A stretch of DNA of 64,000 nt from contig CAWFMV010000010.1 of NCBI GenBank assembly GCA_963817015.1, positions 434,001-498,000 on the forward strand. Reading direction: 5' to 3'. Below the pieces are notes generated by a model. It saw only the letters and a program-made list of their open reading frames with translations, was not told where the DNA came from and did no database searches. Shown here in pieces: positions 56,094 through 64,000 of this stretch; within the stretch, counting starts at the first letter, position 1, and each line of letters opens with the position of its first letter. The DNA is from VAZQ01 sp963817015 (lineage in GTDB: Bacteria > Pseudomonadota > Alphaproteobacteria > Rhizobiales > Xanthobacteraceae). Made by a program: the position numbers and the translations under genes.

Positions 56094-56779
56094 CGATAGA
56101 GCTTCCCGGCCAGCAGATCGAGAAGGATCATGACAAAATCTCCGGTCCGCTGCCCTTTCGCCAGCGAATAGGTCGTGTAATCGATCGTGACCGGAACCTC
56201 CACATATCGCAGGCGACTGCGCGCAATCTCGGCCAGCAACTCAGAGGCATGGGCCATACGATTCTGGCGCAGACGCAGGGCTTGGGCGCCGCGGCGCGTC
56301 ATGGCACGCAGACCATTGTGGGTGTCGGTGAGGCGCAAGCCGGTCGTCGCAACCGTGAAGAGCGTGGCGCCCCACAAGAGGATACGCCGCATGCGCGGCA
56401 TGCTAAGCGGCTCGGTGAGGAAGCGGCTGCCGAGCGCGAAGTCTGCCTGGTTGCTCACGAGCGCATCCAGCAGCCGAGGAATGTCGGAAGCACGATGCTG
56501 CCCGTCCGTGTCAAACGTCACGATGACGTCGGCACCCTGCTCTAACGCGAAGTCGATGCCGGTCTTGAGCGCGGCACCCTGGCCCAGATTGATCGGGTGG
56601 CTGACCACGGCCGTCGCCGATGCTGTCGCAAGCTGCCGGGTCTCGTCAGCCGAGCCATCGTCGACAACGACGACGTCATAACCAGCCTGCCGCAGTCTCG
56701 TGATGACCGAGACGATTGCGGTCAACTCATTGTAGGCCGGGCAAACGACCCAGATCGAAGAGAAGGAGTGATTCGGCAT
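56090..56779 (-). CDS. Glycosyltransferase family 2 (dolichol/undecaprenyl-phosphate sugar synthase type)
   Basis: A 229-residue GT2 enzyme. Motifs: WVVCPAYNELTAIVSVI, YDVVVVDDGSADETRQL, GQGAALKTGIDFALEQGADV, the metal-binding VTFDTDGQH, SRFLTEPLSMPRMRR and the polar VTIDYTTYSLAKGQRTGD tail. It resembles DPM1/ArnC-like synthases that load a sugar on a polyprenyl phosphate at the cytoplasmic face. Coupled to DUF2304 downstream. Which sugar is unknown. Confidence 0.87.
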   Translation of the reverse strand: MPNHSFSSIWVVCPAYNELTAIVSVITRLRQAGYDVVVVDDGSADETRQLATASATAVVSHPINLGQGAALKTGIDFALEQGADVIVTFDTDGQHRASDIPRLLDALVSNQADFALGSRFLTEPLSMPRMRRILLWGATLFTVATTGLRLTDTHNGLRAMTRRGAQALRLRQNRMAHASELLAEIARSRLRYVEVPVTIDYTTYSLAKGQRTGDFVMILLDLLAGKLYR

Positions 56780-56956
56780 TGGTCGGCTACCACTGAGTGT
56801 CAGTCACAAAGTGCCTGCGATCTTCAGCGGGCCGCCCACGCCCCCTCGGGCCGCCGTCTGTCGTGACGCAATGCATGCGCCGCTTGCATTCTGCTCAACG
56901 AGTGCAAAACTATTGTGACGGTTTTCCGTTCCATAAACATGTGACTTTTCGCGCCA

Positions 56957-57322
56957 TCAACCGGTGACAAAGAAAAGACCGCACAAAATCAACAACATGC
57001 CGATCATGAGGCGTAATGACACGGCCTCGCCGAAGAGCCACGCTCCGAGTGCGGGTGTCACCGCGAAGGCAAGCGCTACAAACGGGTAAGCCCGCGACAG
57101 CGGCGTAAAGGTCAATATCCACACCCAAAAAACCGAAAGCCCGCCATAGAGCACAAGCGCACCGAGGAAATAGAGGTTGTGCGCGAGGGCCAGCATACGC
57201 TCTCCGGCTGTGCCATTGAGTTGCACCGCAGCAAGCTTGAACAAAATCTGCCCGCCGGACATTCCGATGGCGTAAGCAGTCAACAACGCAATCTGGGTGA
57301 GGGTCAGGCGATCATTGCTCAT
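56957..57322 (-). CDS. Small EamA/SMR-type membrane protein (ArnE/F-like flippase candidate)
   Basis: A 121-residue four-helix protein: LTQIALLTAYAIGMSGGQIL FKLAAVQL, HNLYFLGALVLYGGLSVFWV WILTFTPLSRAYPFVALAFA, VTPALGAWLFGEAVSLRLMI and GMLLILCGLFFVTG. Pairs or single copies of such half-EamA proteins flip polyprenyl-phosphate sugars in the arnEF system. Start ATG 57322; the longer ORF to 57433 overlaps the methyltransferase gene, whose stop is 10 bases upstream. Confidence 0.8.
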   Translation of the reverse strand: MSNDRLTLTQIALLTAYAIGMSGGQILFKLAAVQLNGTAGERMLALAHNLYFLGALVLYGGLSVFWVWILTFTPLSRAYPFVALAFAVTPALGAWLFGEAVSLRLMIGMLLILCGLFFVTG

Positions 57323-57332
57323 ATTTGCTCGC

Positions 57333-58178
57333 TCATATTGTTCCCTTGCGCAGCACCACCCGCATGGCATCGAAGAGATTGACCGGCACACCAATACGGC
57401 TCGCCGCCGAGAGCTGGGAGCCGCGCATCCCAATCATCCGTTTGAGCTGAAAAACGATCAGCGACAGCGGCACGATTTTTCCGGGATGATCGAAATGCTC
57501 CATCGACAGCCCAAGCGGCGGCGCCATGCGACGCAGACTTTCCCCCGTAAAAAACCAGAGGTGCTGCGGTGGCGTCATCAGCCGCCATTTTGCACCGGCT
57601 AAGCGTGCCGTCAGCGCCGCAAAATCGCCGGTCGTCAGCACGATGATCCCGCCCGGTTTGAGATAGCGGCAGCACAGCGCCAAGGTATCTCGCGGCTGCG
57701 GAAGGTGCTCGATGACATCGAACAGGGTGATCACGTCGACCTCGCCGACGCGTGCCATCGTGGCCTCGTCGGCGACGCCTGAGTAGACCTGCAAACCGGC
57801 CTGCCGGCAGGCCTCCGCGGCGTCTTCAGCAAGCTCGATCCCCGTGACGTCGAAATGGCGCTGCGCTTCCTTCAGAAAAAAGCCGTAGGCACAGCCCAGG
57901 TCCAGCAAGCGCCCGGAGGGACGAAAGCGGCGGATAAAATCGACGCTGTGCGCGAATTCGCGCCGCAGCACCGCCTCGCTGCCCCGATAGTCCAGATATC
58001 CGTCGCTGCACTCACCCGAGAAGTAGCTTCCGGTGTAGTAGGCAGCAGGGTCGAAGCCACTGGTTTCGGCATGGCCCAGGCCACAGCGCTCGCACTGCCA
58101 GATTTCACATCCACTGACCTTAAAACGAAAAGCGTGAGGGGTGGTTTCGCCACAGGCGGGACAGGCTCGGCTGGTCAT
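57333..58178 (-). CDS. Class I SAM-dependent methyltransferase with N-terminal zinc-ribbon
   Basis: A 281-residue methyltransferase. CPACGETTP...CEIWQCERCGL is a treble-clef zinc site (four Cys in the first 35 residues). The SAM-binding core starts at RLLDLGCAYGFFLKEAQRHF, then VDVITLFDVIEHLPQP and LKPGGIIVLTTGDF. Such bipartite proteins methylate sugars or polyprenyl-linked intermediates in surface-glycan clusters, which fits its neighbours. ATG 58178 is chosen because the zinc cluster starts right after it; the reading to 58280 is not needed. Confidence 0.85.
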   Translation of the reverse strand: MTSRACPACGETTPHAFRFKVSGCEIWQCERCGLGHAETSGFDPAAYYTGSYFSGECSDGYLDYRGSEAVLRREFAHSVDFIRRFRPSGRLLDLGCAYGFFLKEAQRHFDVTGIELAEDAAEACRQAGLQVYSGVADEATMARVGEVDVITLFDVIEHLPQPRDTLALCCRYLKPGGIIVLTTGDFAALTARLAGAKWRLMTPPQHLWFFTGESLRRMAPPLGLSMEHFDHPGKIVPLSLIVFQLKRMIGMRGSQLSAASRIGVPVNLFDAMRVVLRKGTI

Positions 58179-58441
58179 CGTGGCTCCGGCTGCAATCACG
58201 TGTCTCGATCCCCGAGGCTCAGTGCGGGTGGTATTGGATTCGAACAACCGGCTTTGCCCGCACCCTCGGCTCAAGCCCACAGATTTGAAGATGGGGTTTG
58301 AAAGGAATGTGTCAATCGACCAGCGCAGTTCGCCTTAACCTTATGCGCCCCGTACAATCGCCCTTCGAAGGCCTGGCCTGCCACCCCCGTCGCCCGAGAT
58401 GTCCGAGACGACCCCGGCGCGGGACTTACGATCTTGCCGCG

Positions 58442-58648
58442 TCATTTCCAGATGGGATGGATCAGATTGATGGTCGAGTACACGATCCCACAGGCGATCA
58501 AGAACAATATTGCCCATACCAGAAAATCAATCTGTCTCCTCAATTCGGCAGTGGCCTGCTTCATCACCTGAGACCGCCCGAAGAACACGGATTTCAGAAA
58601 CAGGATGATCGGGATTACCGCAACGAGGATCGTGATGAGCTTATACAT
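58442..58648 (-). CDS. Small membrane protein, function unknown
   Basis: 68 residues: a TM helix (LITILVAVIPIILFLKSVFF), a charged linker (GRSQVMKQATAELRRQID) and a second TM helix (FLVWAILFLIACGIVYSTIN). The amphipathic spacing is sensible for a real two-helix protein. No strong ribosome site was seen. No homologue recognised. Confidence 0.45.
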   Translation of the reverse strand: MYKLITILVAVIPIILFLKSVFFGRSQVMKQATAELRRQIDFLVWAILFLIACGIVYSTINLIHPIWK

Positions 58649-58844
58649 ATCATCTGCGTTTGCTGAAGGATGCGCCCCAGTTCCTCGTCACCGCAAGGGA
58701 TGCGTCTGCTTGAATGGCTGGCGATGCTGTCCAGTGTCCAAGGCTCTCAAATCCGAGATTATTTTGGATGCCAAGCTGATCTGAGCGTCGACTGTTGATT
58801 GCCGGATCACCACGCCTCTTTGCCCTGACGTTCGCTGCCGACGA

Positions 58845-59069
58845 CTACCATAGCACATTCGCGACCATGCCGACCGAGCCGATGATCGCGGGACCGACAA
58901 GGACAAAAATCTTCGCAGTCTCATCCCCGACACCTGCGCGCATGGTGATCAGTGTTGTCAGCCATTCGGCAAAATCCGGATTGAGGTTGGGCGCGGAAAG
59001 AACCATCACCGAGCAGAGGAAGACGACAACTCCCACCTGGCTGAGAATTTGCTTGAGCGACTTTTTCAT
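58845..59069 (-). CDS. Small membrane protein, function unknown
   Basis: 74 residues with two hydrophobic segments (VGVVVFLCSVMVLSAPNL and IFVLVGPAIIGSVGMVANVL). AAGGAGAG lies just upstream of the ATG, which supports real translation. The first segment could be a signal anchor. No family recognised; neighbours give no hint. Confidence 0.55.
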   Translation of the reverse strand: MKKSLKQILSQVGVVVFLCSVMVLSAPNLNPDFAEWLTTLITMRAGVGDETAKIFVLVGPAIIGSVGMVANVLW

Positions 59070-59450
59070 GGCCCTCTCCTTTCGCTCTCCTTTCGCAGAT
59101 AGGCGGAACTAACTAGCCCGCCCTGACTCTGCTTGGGTGGCGTAGCGCACCCGCTGCGCAGGTTCGGCCTCGGGCGGCATATTAGCGCAGGTTCGTACCG
59201 GCTCGTAAGGTCCGCATTACCAATCTCCAGCAAGCCCGCCCTGAGTTTGGGCCAGCTTCAGCGGGGTTGTATTGCCTAGGTTCCGCTCGCTCACCCACCC
59301 AGGCCGCGGTGGACTAGCTCAACAGGGATGGATCGGCCTGAGAATACAATCTATTTTGCTCCACGAAGCGGATCGATCGTGCTGGCAACGTGACGATGTC
59401 CTCCATAGTAAGAGACTCGCGTCGGAAGAATGAATAAGGGTGGAAATTCG
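59070..59450. other. Intergenic region upstream of a Bug receptor gene
   Basis: About 380 bases. A short imperfect direct repeat (AGCCCGCCCTGA-type, near 59115 and 59233) is the only pattern. No gene, promoter or terminator could be supported. Confidence 0.4.
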
Positions 59451-60441
59451 ATGCGCTCAACGTCCTTCTCTTTGCCTTGCCTGCGTCTCGCGGCCGCCGC
59501 AATGCTCGCTGTGGGAGGGCTCTTCGCGACGTTCCCGGCGCAAGCGCAATATCCCGCGAAGCCGATCCGCGTCTTCCTTCCATTCGCCGCAGGAGGGATT
59601 GGCGACATCACTTTTCGTCTTGTGACGGGCAAGATTTCCGAGCGCACTGGCATGCAGTTCGCGATCGAGAACCGCCCGGGCGCCGGTGGAATCGCGTCGG
59701 CGATGGCCGGCAAGACGGCCGCACCTGACGGCTATACGCTACTGCAAGTCGGCAACAGCTATACTGTCAGCGCGTCGCTGTTCGCATCGCTCCCCTATGA
59801 CCTCGTCAAGGATTTCACGCCCATATCCACCTTGGCTCAGTTCGACATATTGCTCGCAACGAAGTCCTCGGGAGAGATCGGAACGATCGCGCGCCTCATC
59901 GAAATTGATCGCGCCAATCCGGGCAAGCTCAATTTCGGCGCAATTTCTGCAGGAAGCACACAGAACCTTGCGGCAGAAATGTTCAAGGCCATCATCGGCA
60001 GCCAAGCCTCGGTCGTGCCGTACAAGAGCTCGCCCGAGCTGATCACCGCGATCCAGCGGGGGGATATCGACGTTGGCTTCGACTACCTCGCCGCCTTCGC
60101 CCCAGCCATCGCCGGAAATCAGGTCAAGATCATCGCATCGGGCGGCGAAAAGCGAAGCCCGCTGACACCTGATACGCCGACGGTGGTTGAAAGCGGATGG
60201 CCCAGTTATGTGGTGACCTCCTGGAACGGGATCGCCGCCCCCGCAGGAACGCCCCGAGAGGTCATTGACAAGCTCAACCGTGAAATCGCCGCGGTCTTGA
60301 ACCTGCCTGAAATGCAGGACCGGTTCCGGCAGATGGGCATGGAGGCCGCCAGCAGCACTCCGGAGGGAATGACCGAGCGACTCAGGAAGGACCTCGAGCC
60401 GTTGGCGAGACGTGATTGGCAAGCTTGGATTGCGTCAATAG
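59451..60441 (+). CDS. Tripartite tricarboxylate transporter substrate-binding protein (Bug family), C-terminal frameshift
   Basis: About 330 residues. A Sec signal (LAAAAMLAVGGLFATFPAQA) leads to PAKPIRVFLPFAAGGIGDIT, ENRPGAGGIASAMAGKTA, APDGYTLLQVGNSYTVSASL and VVPYKSSPELITAIQRGDID. The as-read tail (to 60503) is unlike the family. Deleting one C near 60398 gives DLERWRDVIGKLGLRQ and TAG at 60439-60441, the expected ending. I use ATG 59451 (GGTGG upstream); ATG 59430 is the alternative. It precedes the LLM monooxygenase by about 250 bases. Confidence 0.86.
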
Positions 60442-60692
60442 TCCGGTTGCCCCAATCCCACGCCCGGGCGCTGCGCGATAACAACGTAGTGGCGGTCCCA
60501 TAAGCCTCCATTGCTCGAGGAACGGTACGTACTCGGGTGTGTGCGCGCGCGTGCGCATCGCGCACATCGCTTGAGGCGGCCTCAATGGTTGCAAGCACCA
60601 GTGGACGCCGCGAAAGGATGAAGTTAGACATCTGGTGATCAAACAATCCGTCGTCGGGCACTTGCCGGACGCAGAGCGGTCTGGAACTCAAC

Positions 60693-62080
60693 ATGGAAAC
60701 GCGCACCCTCGGCAAAAAGCCCCAACGCCAGATGAAGCTCTCCCTGTTTCTCACGGGCGACGGCAATTACCACATGGCCGGCTGGCGCCTTCCGGGCTCC
60801 ACCAACGATGGCGGCCAGAACATCCAGCGCTGGTTCGAGGCGGCGCAGACGATCGAACGCGGCAAGCTTCACATGCTGTTCATCGCCGACGCCGCGAGCC
60901 CGCCCGGCACGGACGATCTCGAGACGCTGAGCCTGACCGCGCGGATCGATCGCATGGATCCCATTCCCATTCTCTCGGCCGTCTCCGTGGTGACGAAAAA
61001 TCTTGGTCTGGCGGCCACCATGTCGACGACCTACCTGGAGCCCTACAACCTGGCGCGCACCATGGCCTCGCTCGATCATATTTCCGGAGGCCGCGCCGCC
61101 TGGAACATCGTGACCGGCAGCAACAAGGACGACGCGCTCCAATTCAACCGCGAAGCTCACGCGCCGCATGGCGAGCGCTACGAGCGCGCCGAGGAATTCG
61201 TCGATGTCGTGCGCGGAATCTGGGACAGCTACGACGATGACGCCTTCCCGCGCGACAAGGAATCGGGCGTCTATATGCGTCCCGACAAGGTGCATCTCCT
61301 CAATCACAAGGGCAAGCACTTCCAGGTTCGCGGCCCCTCGGCCGTTCCGCGCTCGCCGCAGGGCCATCCCGTGCTGATTCAGGCCGGCTCATCGGAACCC
61401 GGCATGAATATTTCGGCGCGCGTCGCCGACATCGTGTTCACGTCGCAATCCAGCCTCAAGGGCGCGCAGGCTTTTTATGACAACGTCAAGAGCCGCTGCG
61501 ACCGCTACGGTCGTTCGCCGGACGACATGCTCGTCTTGCCCGGCGCCCTGCTGTTCATGGGCGAAACCGAGAGCGAGGCGCAGGAAAAATTCGATATGCT
61601 GAATTCGCTGATCCCGCTGCGCGTCGCGATGCAGCGGCTTTCGGCCAATCTTGGCGGCGTCGATCTGTCCAAATTCGACCTCGACGCGCCGTTGCCCGAC
61701 ATCCCCGTCAACGACGCGCGCGTGAGCGCGGTTCAAAGCTACATCGCCATTGCACGGCGCGACGGATTGACCTTGCGTCAGATGGCGATGCGCTCGGCCG
61801 CAGCCAAGCATCACTGGACTCTTATCGGCTCCGTGAAGCAGGTCGCGGACGAGCTTGAATCCTGGTTCCTCGAAGGCGCGCGCCGATGGCTTCAACGTGC
61901 TTGCCAAGCGACGTGCCCGGCGCCATCAACACGCTTGTCGATAAGCTCGTGCCGGAGCTCCAGCGCCGCGGCCTTTTCCACACGGAATACGAAGGCACGA
62001 CGTTGCGCGAAAATCTTGGACTGGGCCGACCGGCGGATCTATCAAAACGCGAGCACGTGCATTCATCGAGCCTTGCATAA
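60693..62080 (+). CDS. LLM-class flavin-dependent monooxygenase (NtaA/SnaA/DszA family), frameshifted
   Basis: About 461 residues of the nitrilotriacetate monooxygenase group: KLSLFLTGDGNYHMAGWRLP, FIADAASPPG, TMSTTYLEPYNLARTMASLD HISGGRAAWNIVTG, AHAPHGERYERAEEFVDVVR and HPVLIQAGSSEPGMNISARV. Two extra bases (near 61885 and 61908) disturb the tail. Removing both gives EGAADGFNVLPSDVPGAINT and the stop at 62078-62080. It needs FMNH2 from a separate reductase, not found here. Substrates in the family are amino-polycarboxylates or organosulfurs. Confidence 0.87.
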
Positions 62081-62193
62081 GGATCGTCGGGTCGACCGGG
62101 TGAGCGGCTCGGCGTGACCGCCTCGCATGGGGTGATGCCTGAACCACCAATCGCAATGTCATTGCGCTTGCTTTAGAGCGATGACATCAAACG

Positions 62194-64000
62194 CTATTCG
62201 GTTGGGATTTTCGTGTTTATGATTGGCGTGACTACGCCATCCACATGATATTTGTGGCACAGCAGACAGTCTTGGCGCGCCATGCTGCTGGTGTGACAGC
62301 TTTGGCAGAGATCCTTTTTCACCGCGCCAAAATTGGACACGAAATTTTGCGGATTGCCCTGCTCGTAGCTCTTCAGATAGGGGCGGCCTTTTTCGAGGTT
62401 ATGGCAGGTCAGACAACCGCGATTCTCCAGGATGCCGAAATGCGGCCCGTGGACGAAATTCGTGAAGCGTCCCTGTTTGTTCGCGACCGAAGGCGGAGAG
62501 AAATTAACAAAGCGCCCCTTGCCCCGGATATCATCGACGCTGTGACATTTCGTGCATGAGCCCTGCGTGTCCTTGTCGATGAGGAGATCGAAGACGGCCG
62601 CCGCCGGACTTTTATCGCCTTTCGGCGCCTGGGGACCGGTCAGGACGAGCCAAGAAAAAATGAATTTGTCCTTGTGGCCTATGGGGCGGTAGAAAATCGC
62701 GTAATCCTGCCGATACCAGCCGCCATATTCAGCCCAGTTCTCCGAATCCACATCGCTTTCGATGCTGGGCATGGTCGCAGCCCTCACTTGGGGTGAGGCC
62801 GCCGGGGCGTCGGCTGACTCATTTGCGTCCACCTTGGAGGCGGCATCCGCCGATACGGTGCTATCGGGCCTCGCATTTGCGGTATCGGCCTTTCGGACCG
62901 CTCGTTCAGGCTGCGCTGCTCGTTCAGGCTGGGCTGGCCGGGCTGCTCGTTCAGGCTGGGCAGCTTTCGGAGCGCCCTTGCTAGGAGCTGCGATCCCGCG
63001 AAGCTCTTCCTCCGTGGGGTTGAGCAGATCGTCGGTCTGGTCCGCCGCCTTCGCCCGAGGCTGATCGTCGGCGGTGAGCGTTCTACTGGCTGGCTTGGCG
63101 CTTGCGGTATCGGCTTTTCGGGCCGCTCGCTCAGGCTGCGCTGCTCGTTCAGGAGGGGCTGTTCGTTCAGGCTGTGCCGCTCGTTCAGGCTGGGCTGCTT
63201 TCTGGGCGCCTTTGACAGGAGCCGCGGTCCCGCGAAGCTCTTCTTCCGTGGGGTTGAGCAGATCGTCGGTCTGGTCCGCCGCCTTCGCCCGAGGCTGTTC
63301 GTCGGCTTTTCGGGGCGTTGGTTCAGGCTGAGCTGCTGCAGGCTGGGCTGCTGCAGATTTGGCTGCGACTGCACCGGGCGCGCTCCTGGTCGGCGCACTC
63401 TTGATTGGAGTCTGCTGATTTTCCCCCGCAAGCTGGTAGGTATTGGCTCGGCTGGCCGTCTTGCTCTCGCCGGCCAATCTCGATTCCATTTCCGTGCCGA
63501 GATTGGGTAGCCACTGCTGCTGCGCACTGATGACCACATCGCGCGGGATGCTCGCGGTCAGATCGGCAATGAGATTCGCACTCAGCTTCTCCTTGCCGCC
63601 AATATTGAGGTCGGCCAGCACGTCTGACGCTTTTTCCTTGATCAGCGCATAGAACAGCCGCTTGATCTCCCAGACCAGATTTGTGACCGCCCTGATCTGG
63701 TTGTTGTTTGCACGACTCAGATCCTGGAGGTCCAGGCCGTCCACGGTTTTGATCAGAGCACGGCCCCGCTCATTCCGGCCGATCATGACCTTCATGAACG
63801 GTGTAAGCCCGACCTCGGACGCGTCCGGCCATTCGCCGATCGAGGCCTTCTTCTTATTCAGCGTTTGTAAGTCGAGGCCAGGCAGGGTCAGGAAGGCAAT
63901 GCCTTTCGGGCCGCTGACCCGCTCCTTGCCGATGATCTGGTCGAGATGGCAGGCGGTGCAGGTCTGCTCGAACGGCGCCACGGCCATGACTCGCTTGTCT
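62194..64000 (-). CDS. Multiheme c-type cytochrome with long Pro/Ala/Glu linker, 5' end outside the window
   Basis: At least 601 residues, open to the right edge. Five C-x-x-C-H heme sites: CTACH near the start and CTKCH, CLTCH, CQSCH and CLLCH in the last 120 residues. Between lie a helical domain (LDLQTLNKKKASIGEWPD, LTPFMKVMIGRNERGRALIK) and a linker of roughly 230 residues built from A-Q-P-E-R units and two 78-residue repeats (core DQTDDLLNPTEEELRG). A conserved-looking block WAEYGGWYRQDYAIFYRP precedes the C-terminal hemes. Heme proteins of this type are periplasmic electron carriers. I do not recognise the family. Confidence 0.8.
   Translation of the reverse strand, partial: DKRVMAVAPFEQTCTACHLDQIIGKERVSGPKGIAFLTLPGLDLQTLNKKKASIGEWPDASEVGLTPFMKVMIGRNERGRALIKTVDGLDLQDLSRANNNQIRAVTNLVWEIKRLFYALIKEKASDVLADLNIGGKEKLSANLIADLTASIPRDVVISAQQQWLPNLGTEMESRLAGESKTASRANTYQLAGENQQTPIKSAPTRSAPGAVAAKSAAAQPAAAQPEPTPRKADEQPRAKAADQTDDLLNPTEEELRGTAAPVKGAQKAAQPERAAQPERTAPPERAAQPERAARKADTASAKPASRTLTADDQPRAKAADQTDDLLNPTEEELRGIAAPSKGAPKAAQPERAARPAQPERAAQPERAVRKADTANARPDSTVSADAASKVDANESADAPAASPQVRAATMPSIESDVDSENWAEYGGWYRQDYAIFYRPIGHKDKFIFSWLVLTGPQAPKGDKSPAAAVFDLLIDKDTQGSCTKCHSVDDIRGKGRFVNFSPPSVANKQGRFTNFVHGPHFGILENRGCLTCHNLEKGRPYLKSYEQGNPQNFVSNFGAVKKDLCQSCHTSSMARQDCLLCHKYHVDGVVTPIINTKIPTE
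62995..63297 (-). repeat. 234-base direct repeat inside the multiheme cytochrome linker
   Basis: Segments 62995-63063 and 63229-63297 are 69 bases long, 234 bases apart, and differ at one position. They encode the core of the 78-residue repeat. Shorter 12-15 base units (TCAGGCTG-type) fill the spaces between. High identity implies recent duplication or gene conversion within the gene. Confidence 0.85.

Noticed and set aside
1620..61910. Programmed ribosomal frameshifting as explanation of the broken genes
   Set aside because: No common slippery site, stem-loop or gene class; the breaks affect unrelated genes, occur up to seven times in one gene and are almost all one-base gains.
62880..63200. 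Short repeated units resembling a CRISPR array
   Set aside because: The 12-15 base units stay in frame, encode A-Q-P-E-R repeats inside the cytochrome gene and have no unique spacers.

Overview
The window is GC-rich DNA that reads as a soil-type alphaproteobacterium of the Bradyrhizobium/Nitrobacteraceae kind. This rests on protein style and gene mix: many Bug-family tricarboxylate-transporter receptors, an Acg-family nitroreductase, EcfG-like promoters, and a palindromic intergenic element at 259-307 that I recognise from this family. No rRNA, tRNA, phage, IS element or CRISPR array was found.

Layout. 1-10.5 kb: catabolic genes for an unknown organic acid: Bug receptors, an MBL hydrolase, a DUF35/thiolase pair, two alpha/beta hydrolases that lack the nucleophilic serine, a two-subunit CoA-transferase, and a GMC (gluconate 2-dehydrogenase-like) oxidoreductase with its small subunit. 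10.7-19.7 kb: a His-rich PadR regulator, DoxX, MmgE/PrpD, an ornithine cyclodeaminase-like protein, an amidohydrolase, another Bug receptor, an L-2-haloacid dehalogenase, and a DMT exporter with a divergent LysR gene. 20-29 kb: an mdtABC-type RND efflux operon, then two tandem GlcG/HbpS-like exported proteins. 29.3-30.7 kb: an MHS-family transporter. 30.7-37.1 kb: the most interesting unit, a BMP-type ABC importer operon with a biuret hydrolase (biuH) gene between its permease and ATPase genes. It ends in a GntR regulator and is preceded by a sigma-54 promoter and a perfect GntR-style palindrome. 37.2-45.2 kb: redox enzymes (Acg, globin, nitronate monooxygenase, quinone oxidoreductase with LysR) and an isoquinoline-oxidoreductase-type molybdenum hydroxylase pair. 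45.4-53.8 kb: a 1377-residue double hybrid histidine kinase and a convergent heme oxygenase, both behind general-stress (EcfG-type) promoter sequences, plus small exported proteins. 54-58.2 kb: a membrane glycosylation module (GT39, GT2, DUF2304, small EamA, methyltransferase). 58.4-64 kb: small membrane proteins, a Bug receptor, an LLM monooxygenase, and a multiheme cytochrome c running off the right edge.

Quality warning. About 30 reading-frame breaks occur in otherwise well-conserved genes. Almost every one is repaired by removing exactly one base, usually outside a homopolymer. This looks like insertion-type sequencing error (as in unpolished long reads) rather than gene decay. I therefore annotate broken genes at full length as CDS and give approximate break positions.
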